A DNA stretch of 64,000 nt from Corynebacterium sp. HMSC074A01 (GTDB taxonomy: Bacteria > Actinomycetota > Actinomycetes > Mycobacteriales > Mycobacteriaceae): the NCBI RefSeq assembly GCF_001831515.1, contig NZ_KV825630.1:102804-166803 (forward strand), read 5' to 3'. The number at the start of each line of letters is the position of its first letter. Positions within the stretch are counted from its first letter, which is position 1. Below, in pieces: positions 49,696 through 59,310 of this stretch. Position numbers and translations under genes: made by a program. Below the pieces are notes generated by a model. It made no database searches. It was given only the letters and a program-made list of their open reading frames with translations, and had not been told where the DNA came from.

Positions 49696-50355
49696 CTAGC
49701 GCCTCCGCAACTGCTCCGGGTCAAGGTTTAAGACTTCACCGATGCGCTCGGCGCTGATCGCTGCCTCGCGCAAGACCACCGGCTGCGGCCCGGAGATATC
49801 CACGATCGTCGACGGCTCCCCCACCTGCGCGTCCCCGCCGTCGAGGTAGATGCCAACGGCGTCGCCGAACTGCTGCTTCGCGTTCGCGGCGTTGAGCGCG
49901 GGCGGGTTGCCCGAGATATTCGCCGAAGACACCGCCATCGGCCCGGTGCGCTGCAAAAGCTCGAGCGCGAGCGGCTGGTTCGGCATGCGCAGCAACACGG
50001 TGCCGCGGGTATCGCCGAGGTTCCACGGCAGGCTGGGGGCCTCCGGCACAACAATGGAGAGCCCTCCGGGCCAAAACGCCTCAACCAAGATCTTCGCGGT
50101 GTCCGAAAACTCGCGCACGAGCCCCTGAATCGTGGTCCAGGAGCCGACGAGCACCGGCACCGGCATGTCCGGGCCGCGCCGCTTGGTGGCAAGCAGCTTC
50201 GCCACCGCGTCGTTATTAAACGCATCCGCGCCAATGCCGTAGACCGTGTCGGTCGGCAGCACGATGCACTGGCCTGCCTGCACGGCGTCCACCGCGGCAC
50301 TCAGGCCTGCTTCGCGCTCGTCCGGCTCGAGACAGTGATAGATTTTGCTCCCCAT
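49696..50355 (-). CDS. tsaC: L-threonylcarbamoyladenylate synthase
   Basis: 219 aa, YrdC/TsaC length without the Sua5 C-terminal domain. Makes threonylcarbamoyl-AMP for the t6A37 tRNA modification. IVLPTDTVYGIGADAFN, KRRGPDMPVPVLVGS, FWPGGLSIVV, RMPNQPLALELL and AVSSANISGNPP are all family boxes. AAAGGAG precedes ATG 50355. Lies between prmC and wecA, the usual actinobacterial order. Confidence 0.95.
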   Translation of the reverse strand: MGSKIYHCLEPDEREAGLSAAVDAVQAGQCIVLPTDTVYGIGADAFNNDAVAKLLATKRRGPDMPVPVLVGSWTTIQGLVREFSDTAKILVEAFWPGGLSIVVPEAPSLPWNLGDTRGTVLLRMPNQPLALELLQRTGPMAVSSANISGNPPALNAANAKQQFGDAVGIYLDGGDAQVGEPSTIVDISGPQPVVLREAAISAERIGEVLNLDPEQLRRR

Positions 50356-50380
50356 TGGGCTCCTTTACTCCCGTATCGCG

Positions 50381-51211
50381 TTAAAGCTTACTCGCACACA
50401 CAAACCGCTCCCGCCCGGCCAAATCGCGCAGCGGCTCCGGGGCGGAAAAGCCACCGGATGCGGCGATGACCGCGCGCGTGCTTTCCGACGTCGCGTCGTC
50501 GTGCTCCACGCCCAACCAGCCACCCGGACGCAGCAGTTGTGCTGCGACCGGGACGAGTCCGCGGATGGCGTCCATGCCATCGGGCCCGGAGAAGACTGCC
50601 TCGTGTGGGTCGTGGTAGACCTCAGGGTCCAGGTCGGGCGTTTCCGGCACGTACGGCGGGTTCGCCACCACCAGATCGACGCGTCCGCGCAGCTCCGGGA
50701 GGAGTTCGGGGTCGGTCATGTTGGCGTCGATAAGCGAAAGGCGCACGTTGTGGCTGGCCGCATTGCGTGCAGCAAACTCGCGTGCGGTGGCCGAAAGCTC
50801 GACGGCGTACAGCTGGGCTTCGGGGATGTGGCGGCCGATGTAGATCGGCAGCGCCCCGGAGCCGGTGCCCAGGTCCACCACAATCGGACGCGGCGTATCC
50901 GCGAGCGTGCGCACCGCCCAGTCCGCGAGCACCTCGGTCTCCGGGCGTGGGATGAATACTCCGGGGCCGACCTCCAACTCGAGGGGGCCAAAGGGCGCGG
51001 TGCCGGTGATGTGCTGTAGCGGTTCGCGGGTGGCGCGTCGCGCGACGGCAGCCTCGAAGGCCTGGGAGAACTCCTCTGTGACCTCGGCAAACAGCACGCC
51101 CATCGGGCTGGTGCCGGCGATGTGGGCGGCGAGCAAACGGGCGTCGACTTCGGGGGTGGGCACGCCGGCGTCGGCAAGCAATGCCGACGCCCGCGCGAGT
51201 ACCTCCCGCAT
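50381..51211 (-). CDS. prmC: Peptide-chain-release-factor glutamine methyltransferase
   Basis: 276 aa. PrmC methylates the Gln of the GGQ loop of release factors. N-terminal helical domain, then VVDLGTGSGALPIYIG (SAM site) and the diagnostic VVANPPYVPE (NPPY, ~residue 180). It lies 7 nt after prfA, its substrate gene. ATG 51211 is chosen; a TTG at 51232 would overlap prfA. Confidence 0.95.
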   Translation of the reverse strand: MREVLARASALLADAGVPTPEVDARLLAAHIAGTSPMGVLFAEVTEEFSQAFEAAVARRATREPLQHITGTAPFGPLELEVGPGVFIPRPETEVLADWAVRTLADTPRPIVVDLGTGSGALPIYIGRHIPEAQLYAVELSATAREFAARNAASHNVRLSLIDANMTDPELLPELRGRVDLVVANPPYVPETPDLDPEVYHDPHEAVFSGPDGMDAIRGLVPVAAQLLRPGGWLGVEHDDATSESTRAVIAASGGFSAPEPLRDLAGRERFVCASKL

Positions 51212-51218
51212 GGCGGGC

Positions 51219-52292
51219 CTACTCTGCTTCAAGGCGCTCCTGGCGCTCGTGCGTCTGCAGGGCGGTGATCAGATCGTCCAAGTTGCCGTCCAGCACCGAA
51301 TCCAGGTTGTTGGCCTTGAAGTTGATGCGGTGGTCCGAAATGCGGTTCTCCGGCCAGTTGTAGGTGCGGATGCGCTCGGAGCGGTCCATGGTGCGCACCT
51401 GCGAGGCGCGACCTTCGGCCTCCGCGGCCTCGACCTTCTCGCGCTCGAGCTGCTCAAGGCGGGCCTGGAGGACCTGCATGGCACGCGCGCGGTTCTGAAT
51501 CTGCGAGCGCTCGTTCTGACAGGTCACCACGATGCCGGTGGGCAGGTGGGTGATGCGCACCGCCGAGTCGGTGGTGTTCACGCCCTGGCCGCCCTTGCCG
51601 GAGGAACGGTAGACGTCAACGCGAATGTCTTTTTCATCGATATTGACGCTCTCGATCTCATCGGGTTCCGGGAAAACGTACACGCCCGCCGCGGAGGTCT
51701 GGATGCGCCCCTGCGACTCGGTGACCGGCACGCGCTGCACGCGGTGGACACCGCCTTCGAACTTGAGCTTCGACCAGGCACCGTCGCGGGAAGGGTTCTT
51801 CGCCTTGACCGAGACGGTCATGTCCTTGATCCCGCCCAGGTCGGTCTCCGCGGCGTCGAGCACGTCCCACTTCAGGCCGTGCTTCTCGCAGTACTTCTGG
51901 TACATGCGGGCCAGGTCGCCGGCGAAGAGCGCGGCTTCCTCGCCGCCTGCGCCTGCCTTGAGCTCCATGATGACGTCGTCGCCGTCGTGCTCGTCGCGCG
52001 GCGCGAGCAGGTCAGCGAGCTGCTCCTCCAGCTCCACGATCTCTGCGGCGAGGCGCTCGGCCTCCTCGGCGAACTCCTTGTCCTCGTTGGCCATCTCGGA
52101 GGCGGCCTCGTGGTCGTCCTTGGCCTGCTGGAGCGCGTCGTTAGCCTTGATGATCGGCTGCAGCTCCGCGTAGCGCTTGGACAGCTTGCGGAAGAGCTGC
52201 TGGTCCGAGGTCACCTCCGGGTCGCCCATCTGCGCCTGGATGCCCTGGTATTCAGCGACGTAGTCATCAACCAGTGAGACTTCGTTTGCCAT
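51219..52292 (-). CDS. prfA: Peptide chain release factor 1
   Basis: 357 aa. Recognises UAA and UAG; the GGQ loop is [20 protein letters not shown] (~residues 225-245). The anticodon-like PxT motif region is in domain 2 ([19 protein letters not shown]). Coiled-coil N-terminus. Its ATG directly follows the rho stop (TAAATG). Confidence 0.97.
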   Translation of the reverse strand: MANEVSLVDDYVAEYQGIQAQMGDPEVTSDQQLFRKLSKRYAELQPIIKANDALQQAKDDHEAASEMANEDKEFAEEAERLAAEIVELEEQLADLLAPRDEHDGDDVIMELKAGAGGEEAALFAGDLARMYQKYCEKHGLKWDVLDAAETDLGGIKDMTVSVKAKNPSRDGAWSKLKFEGGVHRVQRVPVTESQGRIQTSAAGVYVFPEPDEIESVNIDEKDIRVDVYRSSGKGGQGVNTTDSAVRITHLPTGIVVTCQNERSQIQNRARAMQVLQARLEQLEREKVEAAEAEGRASQVRTMDRSERIRTYNWPENRISDHRINFKANNLDSVLDGNLDDLITALQTHERQERLEAE

Positions 52293-54251
52293 TTACTTGT
52301 ACTCCTCCGAGTCCTGGTCAGCGACCATCGGCGCGGAGTTAGCCACGCCCATGAGGAACTCACCGTTGGATTTCGTCTTCTTCAGCTGCTTAATCAGCAT
52401 ATCGATCGACTGCTGCGGATCCAGCGCCGACAGGATGCGACGCAGCTTGTGCATCACGCGCGCCTCCTCCGGGCTCATCAGCAGCTCGTCCTTGCGGGTG
52501 CCGGAGGGGTTGACGTCCACGGCCGGGAAGACGCGACGCTCAGCGATCTTGCGGTCCAGCTTCAGCTCCGCGTTGCCGGTGCCCTTGAACTCCTCGAAGA
52601 TCACGGTGTCGCCGGCGGAGCCGGTCTCCACCATCGCGGTGGCGATAATCGTCAGCGAGCCGCCCTCTTCAATGTTGCGGGCAGCACCCAGGAAGCGCTT
52701 CGGCGGGTACAGGGCGTTCGAGTCCACACCGCCGGAGAGGATGCGGCCGGACGCTGGCGAGGAGTTGTTGTACGCACGGCCCAGGCGAGTGATCGAGTCG
52801 AGCAGAACGACGACGTCCTGGCCCATCTCCACCAGGCGCTTCGCGCGCTCGATCGCCAGCTCCGCAACGGCGGTGTGCTCTGACGGCGGGCGGTCGAAGG
52901 TCGAGGCAATGACCTCGCCCTTCACGCTGCGCTGCATGTCGGTGACTTCCTCGGGGCGCTCGTCCACCAGCACGACCATGAGGTAGCACTCCGGGTTGTT
53001 CGTCGCGATCGCGTTGGCAATGTTTTGCAGGATCGTCGTCTTACCGGCCTTCGGCGGGGAGACGATCAGCGCGCGCTGGCCCTTACCAATCGGCATGACC
53101 AGGTCGATCACACGTGTGGTGAGGATCTTCGGCTCGGTCTCCAGGCGCAGGCGCTTGTTCGGGTACAGCGGGGTGAGCTTGTGGAACTCGGCGCGCTGCT
53201 TCGCTTCCTCCGGGTTCATCCCGTTGACCGAGTCAACGCGGACGAGCTGGTTGTAGCGCTGGCGGTTGCGGCCCGAGCCGTGCGAGTGGCCCTGGCCGTT
53301 CTGACGGACCTGGCCGATCACCGCGTCGCCGGCGCGCAGTCCGTTCTGCCGCACAAGCTTCTGGTTGACGTAGACGTCAGCGTTGTTCTTGCGGTAGCCG
53401 GTCGTGCGGATGAACGCGGCGTTGTTATCCACGATGTCCACGATGCCAGCGACTTCCTGCAGCTCCTCCGGGTCCAGCTGCTGGTTGTTGTCCTGCTGGT
53501 TGTGCTGGTTATCGCGGTTGCGGTTCCGGTTCCGACGGTTGCGGCGCCCGCGGCGGCCGCCCTGGTTGCCGTCATCATTGTTGTCGCGGTTGTTGTTGCG
53601 CCCGCCGCGGTTGTTCTGCTTGTTGTTGCGGCCGCCGTTGTTGTCACGGTTGTCCCGGTCGCGCTGCTTCGCGTCGCCCCCGTGGTCCTGCTCGCTGTCG
53701 CCGTGCTGATCGTTGCCGTGCTGGTGATCACCGTGCTGATCGTTACCGTGCTGATCGTTGTCGTGACGGGCCCGGTTGCGGCGTGCGCGGCGCGCGGCGG
53801 AGCGGGACTCGTACTTTTGGCCACTCTGCTCAGACTTCTCGTTCTGGCCTTCGTGATCGCTGTCCTGCTTCTTTGGCTTGTCGCCCTTCGCAGGCTTGTC
53901 GGACTTCTTGTCCTCAGCGTGCGGCGCGGCATCGTTGGCGTTGTCCCCAGCGTCCCCGTCGGCGGGCCCTGCGGCGCGACGCGACGCGCGGCGGCGCTGG
54001 CTGGCAGCGGGCGCGTCGGTGTGCTGCTCAGCGGTGGCTGCGCCCCCTGCGTCCCCCGCGGCCTCAGCGGCTGCGGCGCGTGCCTTGCGCGGCACCTCGC
54101 CGGTCACGATGGCCTGGATGAGGTCTCCCTTGCGCAGCGCGGAGACGCCCTTGAGCCCCTTTTCTGCGGCGATCTTGCGCAGCTCGGGGATTTTCAGTGC
54201 GGAAAGTTCGGCAGTGTTGCCGGTAGCTGCCGCGTTACTCGTGTCGGTCAC
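52293..54251 (-). CDS. rho: Transcription termination factor Rho with large Asn/Arg/Asp-rich insertion
   Basis: 652 aa, ~230 longer than E. coli Rho. N-terminal helical Rho_N (TAELSALKIPELRKIAAEKGLKGVSALRKGDLIQAI, residues ~13-48) is followed by ~200 disordered residues: Ala-rich and Lys/Asp-rich parts, a HGNDQ-type repeat, then an Asn/Gly/Arg-rich stretch. The RNA-binding cold-shock domain, Walker A SPPKAGKTTI and VLVDERPEEVTDMQRSV (Walker B region) follow. GTG 54251 has AAAGGA 6 nt upstream; the frame stays open ~120 codons further, but nothing there resembles Rho. Confidence 0.95.
   Translation of the reverse strand: MTDTSNAAATGNTAELSALKIPELRKIAAEKGLKGVSALRKGDLIQAIVTGEVPRKARAAAAEAAGDAGGAATAEQHTDAPAASQRRRASRRAAGPADGDAGDNANDAAPHAEDKKSDKPAKGDKPKKQDSDHEGQNEKSEQSGQKYESRSAARRARRNRARHDNDQHGNDQHGDHQHGNDQHGDSEQDHGGDAKQRDRDNRDNNGGRNNKQNNRGGRNNNRDNNDDGNQGGRRGRRNRRNRNRNRDNQHNQQDNNQQLDPEELQEVAGIVDIVDNNAAFIRTTGYRKNNADVYVNQKLVRQNGLRAGDAVIGQVRQNGQGHSHGSGRNRQRYNQLVRVDSVNGMNPEEAKQRAEFHKLTPLYPNKRLRLETEPKILTTRVIDLVMPIGKGQRALIVSPPKAGKTTILQNIANAIATNNPECYLMVVLVDERPEEVTDMQRSVKGEVIASTFDRPPSEHTAVAELAIERAKRLVEMGQDVVVLLDSITRLGRAYNNSSPASGRILSGGVDSNALYPPKRFLGAARNIEEGGSLTIIATAMVETGSAGDTVIFEEFKGTGNAELKLDRKIAERRVFPAVDVNPSGTRKDELLMSPEEARVMHKLRRILSALDPQQSIDMLIKQLKKTKSNGEFLMGVANSAPMVADQDSEEYK
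53701..53760. repeat. Four tandem 15-bp units in rho
   Basis: Units beginning CCGTGCTG repeat four times with few changes, encoding HGNDQ/HGDHQ-type pentapeptides in the Rho insertion. In-frame unit gain or loss would change the repeat length without breaking the frame. Confidence 0.7.
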
Positions 54252-54719
54252 GAATGTCCTTTCGTCGCTTAACCAGTTTCTTCTCCTACCCCGCGGGCGT
54301 GTCCCGCACGGGCAAACTGGAAGCTTTCCGTGTGCAGTATGGAAAAACTGTGAAGCTGTTGATGACGGGCAAAGCCGCCACACTCCCACCCCTTGAAAAC
54401 ATGGCCCAGCAGTGTGGTGTGCCGGTCTGCCCTCCCCGTGAAGACCTTTGCGGCCCATCACAGCTCGAATCGCCCTGGGAGGTAGCGGGGTGAGGCGGGT
54501 GCGCCCGTTACAGCATTGCCCAGTGGCGCGAAATCTGCGTCTGAAGGCCAAGCAATACGCGCGTCTCTCACCGGTGTTGGCGTGAAGCGGTGCTGCGGCA
54601 TCTCTGGGCACGGTTGCAAACCCGGGAGTTAGTGTAACGCATCTGTGCCAGATCGTAATCTTGGCCCCGCGGCTTCGCCCCCACTTTTGCCCTGCACGCT
54701 ACGGGCTAGACTGAAACGC
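54252..54719. promoter_or_regulatory. 468-bp region between rho and the acyl-CoA ligase gene, with long rho leader
   Basis: No convincing gene. A minus-strand promoter with TTACGA (54653-54658), 16-nt spacer and TACACT (54631-54636) would give rho a ~375-nt leader, long enough for autoregulation. TAGACT at 54707-54712 serves the rightward gene. Confidence 0.5.
54707..54712 (+). promoter_or_regulatory. -10 element (TAGACT) of the acyl-CoA ligase gene
   Basis: TAGACT ending 7 nt before ATG 54720; decides that start over the upstream in-frame candidate at 54645. Confidence 0.5.
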
Positions 54720-56498
54720 ATGCTTTCAACGATGCAGGAAGTGCCCTTCTCTGTCGCGCAGATTTTGCGTTATGGCTCGCAGACGCACGGCTCGACCAAG
54801 TGCACGACGTGGCGCGCCAGCGGCGCGGAGGAGTGCACCTTTGCGGATATCGGGGCGCGCGCAGGCGCGTTCGCCAACGCCTTGCACGATGATTTGGGCA
54901 TCGACGGCGACCAGAGGGTGGCCACTTTTATGTATAACTGCGCCGAGCACCTCGAGGTGATGTTCGCGGTGGCGGCCAAGGGAGCTGTCTTTACGCCGCT
55001 GAACATTCAGCTGATGGAGGATCAGATCGCCTACATCGTGAACCACTCGGAGGCGAAGGTCATCGTCGCCGACCCGCGGCTCGCCCCCAAGCTGGGACGG
55101 CTGCTGCAGCTGTGTCCGCTGGTGGAAAAAGTGGTCTTCACCGGCGCAGACCCACTTTCGGAGGTCACCGATAAGTCCGCGCCGATGCCCGAGTGGGTGC
55201 AGCTCGAGAGCTATGAAATGCTTCTCGACGGCCGCAGCACCGTCTTCCCCTGGCCCACCCTGCCCGAAAACACGGCCGCCGCGCTGGTGTATTCCACCGC
55301 GACGACGGGTGCACCGAAGGGAGTCGCGTACTCGCACCGCTCGCTGTGGCTGGAGGCGACGAGCCTGCGCGCGATGGACTCCCTAGCTGTCACCCACGGC
55401 GAGTCTTTCCTGTGCTGCATTCCGATCTACCACGTGTTGAGCTGGGGCGTGCCCTTTGCCGCCTTCCTCGCGGGCGCACCGCTGGTACTGCCGGATTCGG
55501 ACATGTCGGCGCCTAACCTCGCCAGACTTATCGCCTCTACCCACCCGCGCGTGGCCCACGGCGTGCCTACCCTGTGGATCCAGCTCATGGTGCACTACCT
55601 GCACAACCCGCCGGAGCGCATGAGTCTGCAAGAGCTTTTCGTGGGTGGGTCCCCTGCCCCACCGGCGCTGATCAAGATGTGGGAGGAGCGCTACGGCGTG
55701 GACGTAGTGCACGTCTGGGGCATGACGGAGACCTCGACGGTTGGCACGGTCGCGCGCCCGCCCTCGGGTGTGTCCGGCGAGGCGCGTTGGGCCTACCGGA
55801 TTTCCCAGGGCCGCTTCGCCCCCTCGCTGGAGTACCGCGTGGTCAACGACGGGGAAGTCATGGCCTCCACCGACCTCACCCAGGGTGAGATCCAGGTGCG
55901 CGGCAACATCGTGGCCAAGGGCTACTACCACTCGCCCACACAGGAGCCGGGCGAGATCGCCTCCGAGTTCCGCGGTGAGACGATTACGGATGCGCGCAAG
56001 CACTTCACTGCCGACGGCTGGCTCCGCACCGGCGACGTGGGCACGGTGACCCACGACGGGTTCATGACGCTCTACGACCGCGCCCGCGACGTCATCCGCT
56101 CAGGCGGCGAGTGGATCTATTCCGCACAGGTGGAAAACCTCATCATGGAATCCGAGGTGGTCATCGAGTGCGCCGTCATCGGCATCCCGGACAAGAAGTG
56201 GGGCGAGCGCCCGCTCGCGGTGACCAAGCTGATCCCGGGCATTGAGGGCACGGCGCGTACCGCCGAGCGCCTGCGCGAAGGCCTGTCCGCGGTGCTGCCG
56301 AAGTGGATGGCACCCGAGTACTGGACATTCGTGGACACCATTGACAAGACCTCGGTGGGCAAGTTTGACAAGAAGGATCTGCGCAAGCACCTGGCGCGCG
56401 AAGAATTCGACATCATCGCGCTGCCCGGCCCGGGCAACCGCTCGCACGGCAACCCGTCCTCCGCCGAGGTGGAGGCCGCGCACCCCGCCAAGGACTAA
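54720..56498 (+). CDS. Long-chain fatty-acyl-CoA/AMP ligase
   Basis: 592 aa. AMP-forming acyl-activating enzyme: P-loop YSTATTGAPKGVAYSHR (~residues 187-203), VWGMTETSTVGT (adenine-binding, ~residue 336), WLRTGDVGTVTHDGFMTLYDRARDVIRSGGEWI and the catalytic Lys in KTSVGKFDKKDLR near the C-terminus. The family activates medium or long fatty acids; chain length cannot be read here. The gene is single and rightward, back to back with rho. Confidence 0.9.
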   Translation: MLSTMQEVPFSVAQILRYGSQTHGSTKCTTWRASGAEECTFADIGARAGAFANALHDDLGIDGDQRVATFMYNCAEHLEVMFAVAAKGAVFTPLNIQLMEDQIAYIVNHSEAKVIVADPRLAPKLGRLLQLCPLVEKVVFTGADPLSEVTDKSAPMPEWVQLESYEMLLDGRSTVFPWPTLPENTAAALVYSTATTGAPKGVAYSHRSLWLEATSLRAMDSLAVTHGESFLCCIPIYHVLSWGVPFAAFLAGAPLVLPDSDMSAPNLARLIASTHPRVAHGVPTLWIQLMVHYLHNPPERMSLQELFVGGSPAPPALIKMWEERYGVDVVHVWGMTETSTVGTVARPPSGVSGEARWAYRISQGRFAPSLEYRVVNDGEVMASTDLTQGEIQVRGNIVAKGYYHSPTQEPGEIASEFRGETITDARKHFTADGWLRTGDVGTVTHDGFMTLYDRARDVIRSGGEWIYSAQVENLIMESEVVIECAVIGIPDKKWGERPLAVTKLIPGIEGTARTAERLREGLSAVLPKWMAPEYWTFVDTIDKTSVGKFDKKDLRKHLAREEFDIIALPGPGNRSHGNPSSAEVEAAHPAKD

Positions 56499-56535
56499 GG
56501 TTTTTACCCCGTCTTCTCGTAGATATTCGGCAAGC

Positions 56536-56541
56536 TATAGT
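56536..56541 (+). promoter_or_regulatory. -10 element (TATAGT) of the moa/moe operon
   Basis: TATAGT ending 9 nt before the moaA ATG at 56551; close to consensus, giving a leader of at most a few nt. Confidence 0.5.
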
Positions 56542-56550
56542 GGGGACACT

Positions 56551-57579
56551 ATGCCCACTACACGCACGCTGGATGATCAATACGGCCGCACCGCCCGCGA
56601 CCTGCGCGTCAGCCTCACCGACCGCTGCAACCTGCGCTGCACCTATTGCATGCCCGCAGACGGCCTCGAGTGGATGCCCACCGAGCAGGCGCTGACCGAC
56701 GAAGAAACCATCCGCCTGATCCGCCTCGCGGTGGAAACACTGGGCATCCACCAGGTGCGCTTTACCGGCGGCGAGCCGCTGCTGCGCAAATCGCTCGAAG
56801 AGATTATTGCGGCAACAAAGAAGCTACGTATCGACGGCAGCGGCACCGCCCCGACGACCGCGCTGACCACGAACGCGCTCGGGCTGGCCAAGCGCGCCGA
56901 CGCACTCGCCGAGGCAGGCTTAGACCGCATCAACGTTTCCCTGGACACGACCAGCCCCGAGCTTTTTGCCCGTCTGACCCGCAGGGACCGCATCCAGGAC
57001 GTCTTCGCGGGTATCGACGCCGCACTTGCCGCAGGCCTGACCCCAGTCAAGGTCAACGCCGTGGTCATGCCGGGCGTGAACGAGGACGGCATCCTCGACC
57101 TCGTCGACTTCGCGCTGGACAAGGGCCTGCAGCTGCGCTTTATCGAGCAGATGCCGCTCGGCCCGCGCGAAAAATGGAAGCGCGGCGACATGGTCACCGC
57201 CCACGAAATCCTTTCCCGCATTGAGGAACGCTTTAGCCTCACCCCTGCGGAAAAGCCCCGCGGCTCCGCGCCAGCAGCGCTGTGGAATATCTCGGACGAG
57301 ACCCGCGAGGGCACGCTCGGTGTCATCGCCTCGGTGACCCACCCATTCTGCGGTGCCTGCGACCGGACACGGCTGACCACCGACGGCGCGATCCGCGCCT
57401 GCCTCTTTTCCAAGACCGCCGACGAGGTCTCCCTGCGAGACCTCATGCGCGCCGGGGCGAGCAACGAAGAGCTCGCAGACACCTGGGCGCAGGCGATGTG
57501 GCTGAAGAAGCCGGGCCACGGCATCGACGACGTCGGCTTTTTGCAGCCGGAGCGCACCATGAGCGAAATCGGCGGCTAG
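56551..57579 (+). CDS. moaA: GTP 3',8-cyclase
   Basis: 342 aa. Radical-SAM enzyme that starts molybdopterin synthesis from GTP. N-terminal CNLRCTYCMP (CxxxCxxC cluster), RFTGGEPLLR, and C-terminal second cluster SVTHPFCGACDRTRLTTDGAIRACLF; it ends with GG like other MoaA proteins (EIGG). First gene of moaA-moeA-moaC-mobA. Confidence 0.97.
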   Translation: MPTTRTLDDQYGRTARDLRVSLTDRCNLRCTYCMPADGLEWMPTEQALTDEETIRLIRLAVETLGIHQVRFTGGEPLLRKSLEEIIAATKKLRIDGSGTAPTTALTTNALGLAKRADALAEAGLDRINVSLDTTSPELFARLTRRDRIQDVFAGIDAALAAGLTPVKVNAVVMPGVNEDGILDLVDFALDKGLQLRFIEQMPLGPREKWKRGDMVTAHEILSRIEERFSLTPAEKPRGSAPAALWNISDETREGTLGVIASVTHPFCGACDRTRLTTDGAIRACLFSKTADEVSLRDLMRAGASNEELADTWAQAMWLKKPGHGIDDVGFLQPERTMSEIGG

Positions 57580-57582
57580 ACC

Positions 57583-58815
57583 ATGAGCGACCGACCCAGC
57601 ATCGCTGCACACCTCGAGCGGGTGCTCGCCCTTGCCACACCACGGATCACCCAGGACGTGCCGCTCGATCAAGCGGCAGGCCACGTGCTCGCAGCACCGG
57701 TGAAAAGCCGACTCGCGGTGCCGCCTTTTGCGAACTCCGCCGTCGACGGGTTTGCCGTCCACGCAGCTCACCTGCGCGGCGAGGGACCGTGGACGCTCCC
57801 GGTCGCAGGCGACGTGCCGGCGGGCTCGCCCGCAATCTGCTGCCCGGCGGAACACGCGATTCGCGTGATGACGGGCGCGCCCATTTCCCCGGCGGATGCT
57901 GGCTCCGACGTGGTCGTCATCCCCGTCGAGCAGACAGACATTCCCCGCGGACCACACCCGCTGCCCGACCAGGTCACCATCACGCAAGCGGAACCAGGCC
58001 GCAGCCATATCCGCGCCGCCGGGGAGAACGCCAAGCCCGGGGACACAATCGCGCAGGCCGGGCTCCGGGTCGACGCGGGCACGCTGGCCGCGTGCGTCTC
58101 TACCGGGGTGCGCACTGTGGACGTGTACGCGCACCCCACCGTCGCCGTCGTCTCCACCGGCAGCGAGCTGGTCGCCTGGCCCGGCGAGGTGCGAGGGGCG
58201 CAGATTCCTGATTCGAATTTGCCCATGCTTGGGGAGCTCGCGGCGTCGGCAAGCGAGCACCGTGCCCGCGTGCTGCGCTACCACGTTGATGACGACGCCG
58301 CTGCCGAGGCCACGCTCCGCCGCGCCGCGTCCGAGGCGGACGTGGTGATTACTTCGGGCGGGGTCAGCGCCGGTGCCTTCGACATCGTGCGCGAGGTCAC
58401 CTCTGCCGACGGCGGCATGTGGTTCGGCAAGGTCGCGCAACGCCCGGGCACCCCGCAGGGCGCGGGTACGTTTGCCGGTACCCCGCTTGTGTGCCTGCCG
58501 GGCAACCCGGTCGCGGCCTACGTTTCTTTCCTGCTCTACGGTGCCCCGCTTATCGCCGCGCAGGCTGGCGTGACTCGCGGCCTGCGTTTTGCAGAGCGCC
58601 CGCATATCCTCGCCGACCGGGCCGCGGGTTTTGTCAGCACGGCAAAGCTGGAGATCACCCACGCCGTGCCGGTGCGCCTGCGCCAGGACGGTGCGCGCAC
58701 GGTGGCAGAGTCCTTCGCCCCGGCAACTGCGTCGAGTTTCGTGGCATCGTTGTCGGGGATAGATGGGCTGGCCCTCGTGGATGCGCCCGAAGGCCCGGTC
58801 AAGGTTTATTTTTAA
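57583..58815 (+). CDS. moeA: Molybdopterin molybdenumtransferase
   Basis: 410 aa. MoeA inserts molybdenum into adenylated molybdopterin. PPFANSAVDGFAVH (~residues 47-60), RVMTGAPIS, VVSTGSEL, SGGVSAGAFDIV and LPGNPVAAYVSFLLY are the family boxes. ATG 57583 lies 3 nt after moaA. Its normal partner, the MogA/MoaB adenylyltransferase, is present only as a remnant 1.2 kb downstream. Confidence 0.94.
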   Translation: MSDRPSIAAHLERVLALATPRITQDVPLDQAAGHVLAAPVKSRLAVPPFANSAVDGFAVHAAHLRGEGPWTLPVAGDVPAGSPAICCPAEHAIRVMTGAPISPADAGSDVVVIPVEQTDIPRGPHPLPDQVTITQAEPGRSHIRAAGENAKPGDTIAQAGLRVDAGTLAACVSTGVRTVDVYAHPTVAVVSTGSELVAWPGEVRGAQIPDSNLPMLGELAASASEHRARVLRYHVDDDAAAEATLRRAASEADVVITSGGVSAGAFDIVREVTSADGGMWFGKVAQRPGTPQGAGTFAGTPLVCLPGNPVAAYVSFLLYGAPLIAAQAGVTRGLRFAERPHILADRAAGFVSTAKLEITHAVPVRLRQDGARTVAESFAPATASSFVASLSGIDGLALVDAPEGPVKVYF

Positions 58816-58825
58816 AGGAGCAACA

Positions 58826-59305
58826 ATGCAATTTACCCACCTGGACTCTTCCGGCGCGGCCTACATGGTCGACGTGACTGAAAAGCAGCCGACGGTGCGC
58901 ACCGCCACGGCCCAGTGCGAGGTCGCCTGCTCGCCAGAGGTGCTCAAGGCGCTCGCCAACGGCATCGTGCCCAAGGGCGACGTGCTCGCCGTGGCGCGTG
59001 TGGCCGGTATTGCCGCTGCGAAGCGCGTGCCTGACCTGCTGCCGCTGGCGCACACGATCGGCGTGCACGGCTGCAAGGTCGACCTCGAGATCAAGCAGGA
59101 CCACGTGTTCATCGAGGCCACCGTTCGCACCGCCGACCGCACCGGCGTGGAGATGGAAGCGCTGACCGCGGTCAACGTCGCCGCACTGTCGGTAGTGGAC
59201 ATGGTCAAGGGCGTGGATCGCTCCGCCTACATCCGCCGCTGCGGGATTACCGCCAAGTCCGGCGGCCGCTCCGGCGACTGGTCCCGCGAGCTGCCGGAGG
59301 CCTAA
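58826..59305 (+). CDS. moaC: Cyclic pyranopterin monophosphate synthase
   Basis: 159 aa. Converts the MoaA product to cPMP. THLDSSGAAYMVDVTEKQPTVR, LPLAHTIGVHGCKVDLE and VEMEALTAVNVAALSVVDMVKGVDR are conserved. AAAGGAG lies 5 nt before ATG 58826. Confidence 0.97.
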   Translation: MQFTHLDSSGAAYMVDVTEKQPTVRTATAQCEVACSPEVLKALANGIVPKGDVLAVARVAGIAAAKRVPDLLPLAHTIGVHGCKVDLEIKQDHVFIEATVRTADRTGVEMEALTAVNVAALSVVDMVKGVDRSAYIRRCGITAKSGGRSGDWSRELPEA

Positions 59306-59310
59306 TTTCC

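Noticed and set aside
54254..54493. 79-codon plus-strand frame upstream of rho
   Set aside because: Antisense to the rho leader and no start signals; composition not gene-like.
54252..54611. Upstream extension of rho to 54611
   Set aside because: The extra ~120 residues have Cys/Pro/Arg-rich sequence unlike any Rho, whereas GTG 54251 has a good Shine-Dalgarno and the conserved Rho_N domain starts just after it.
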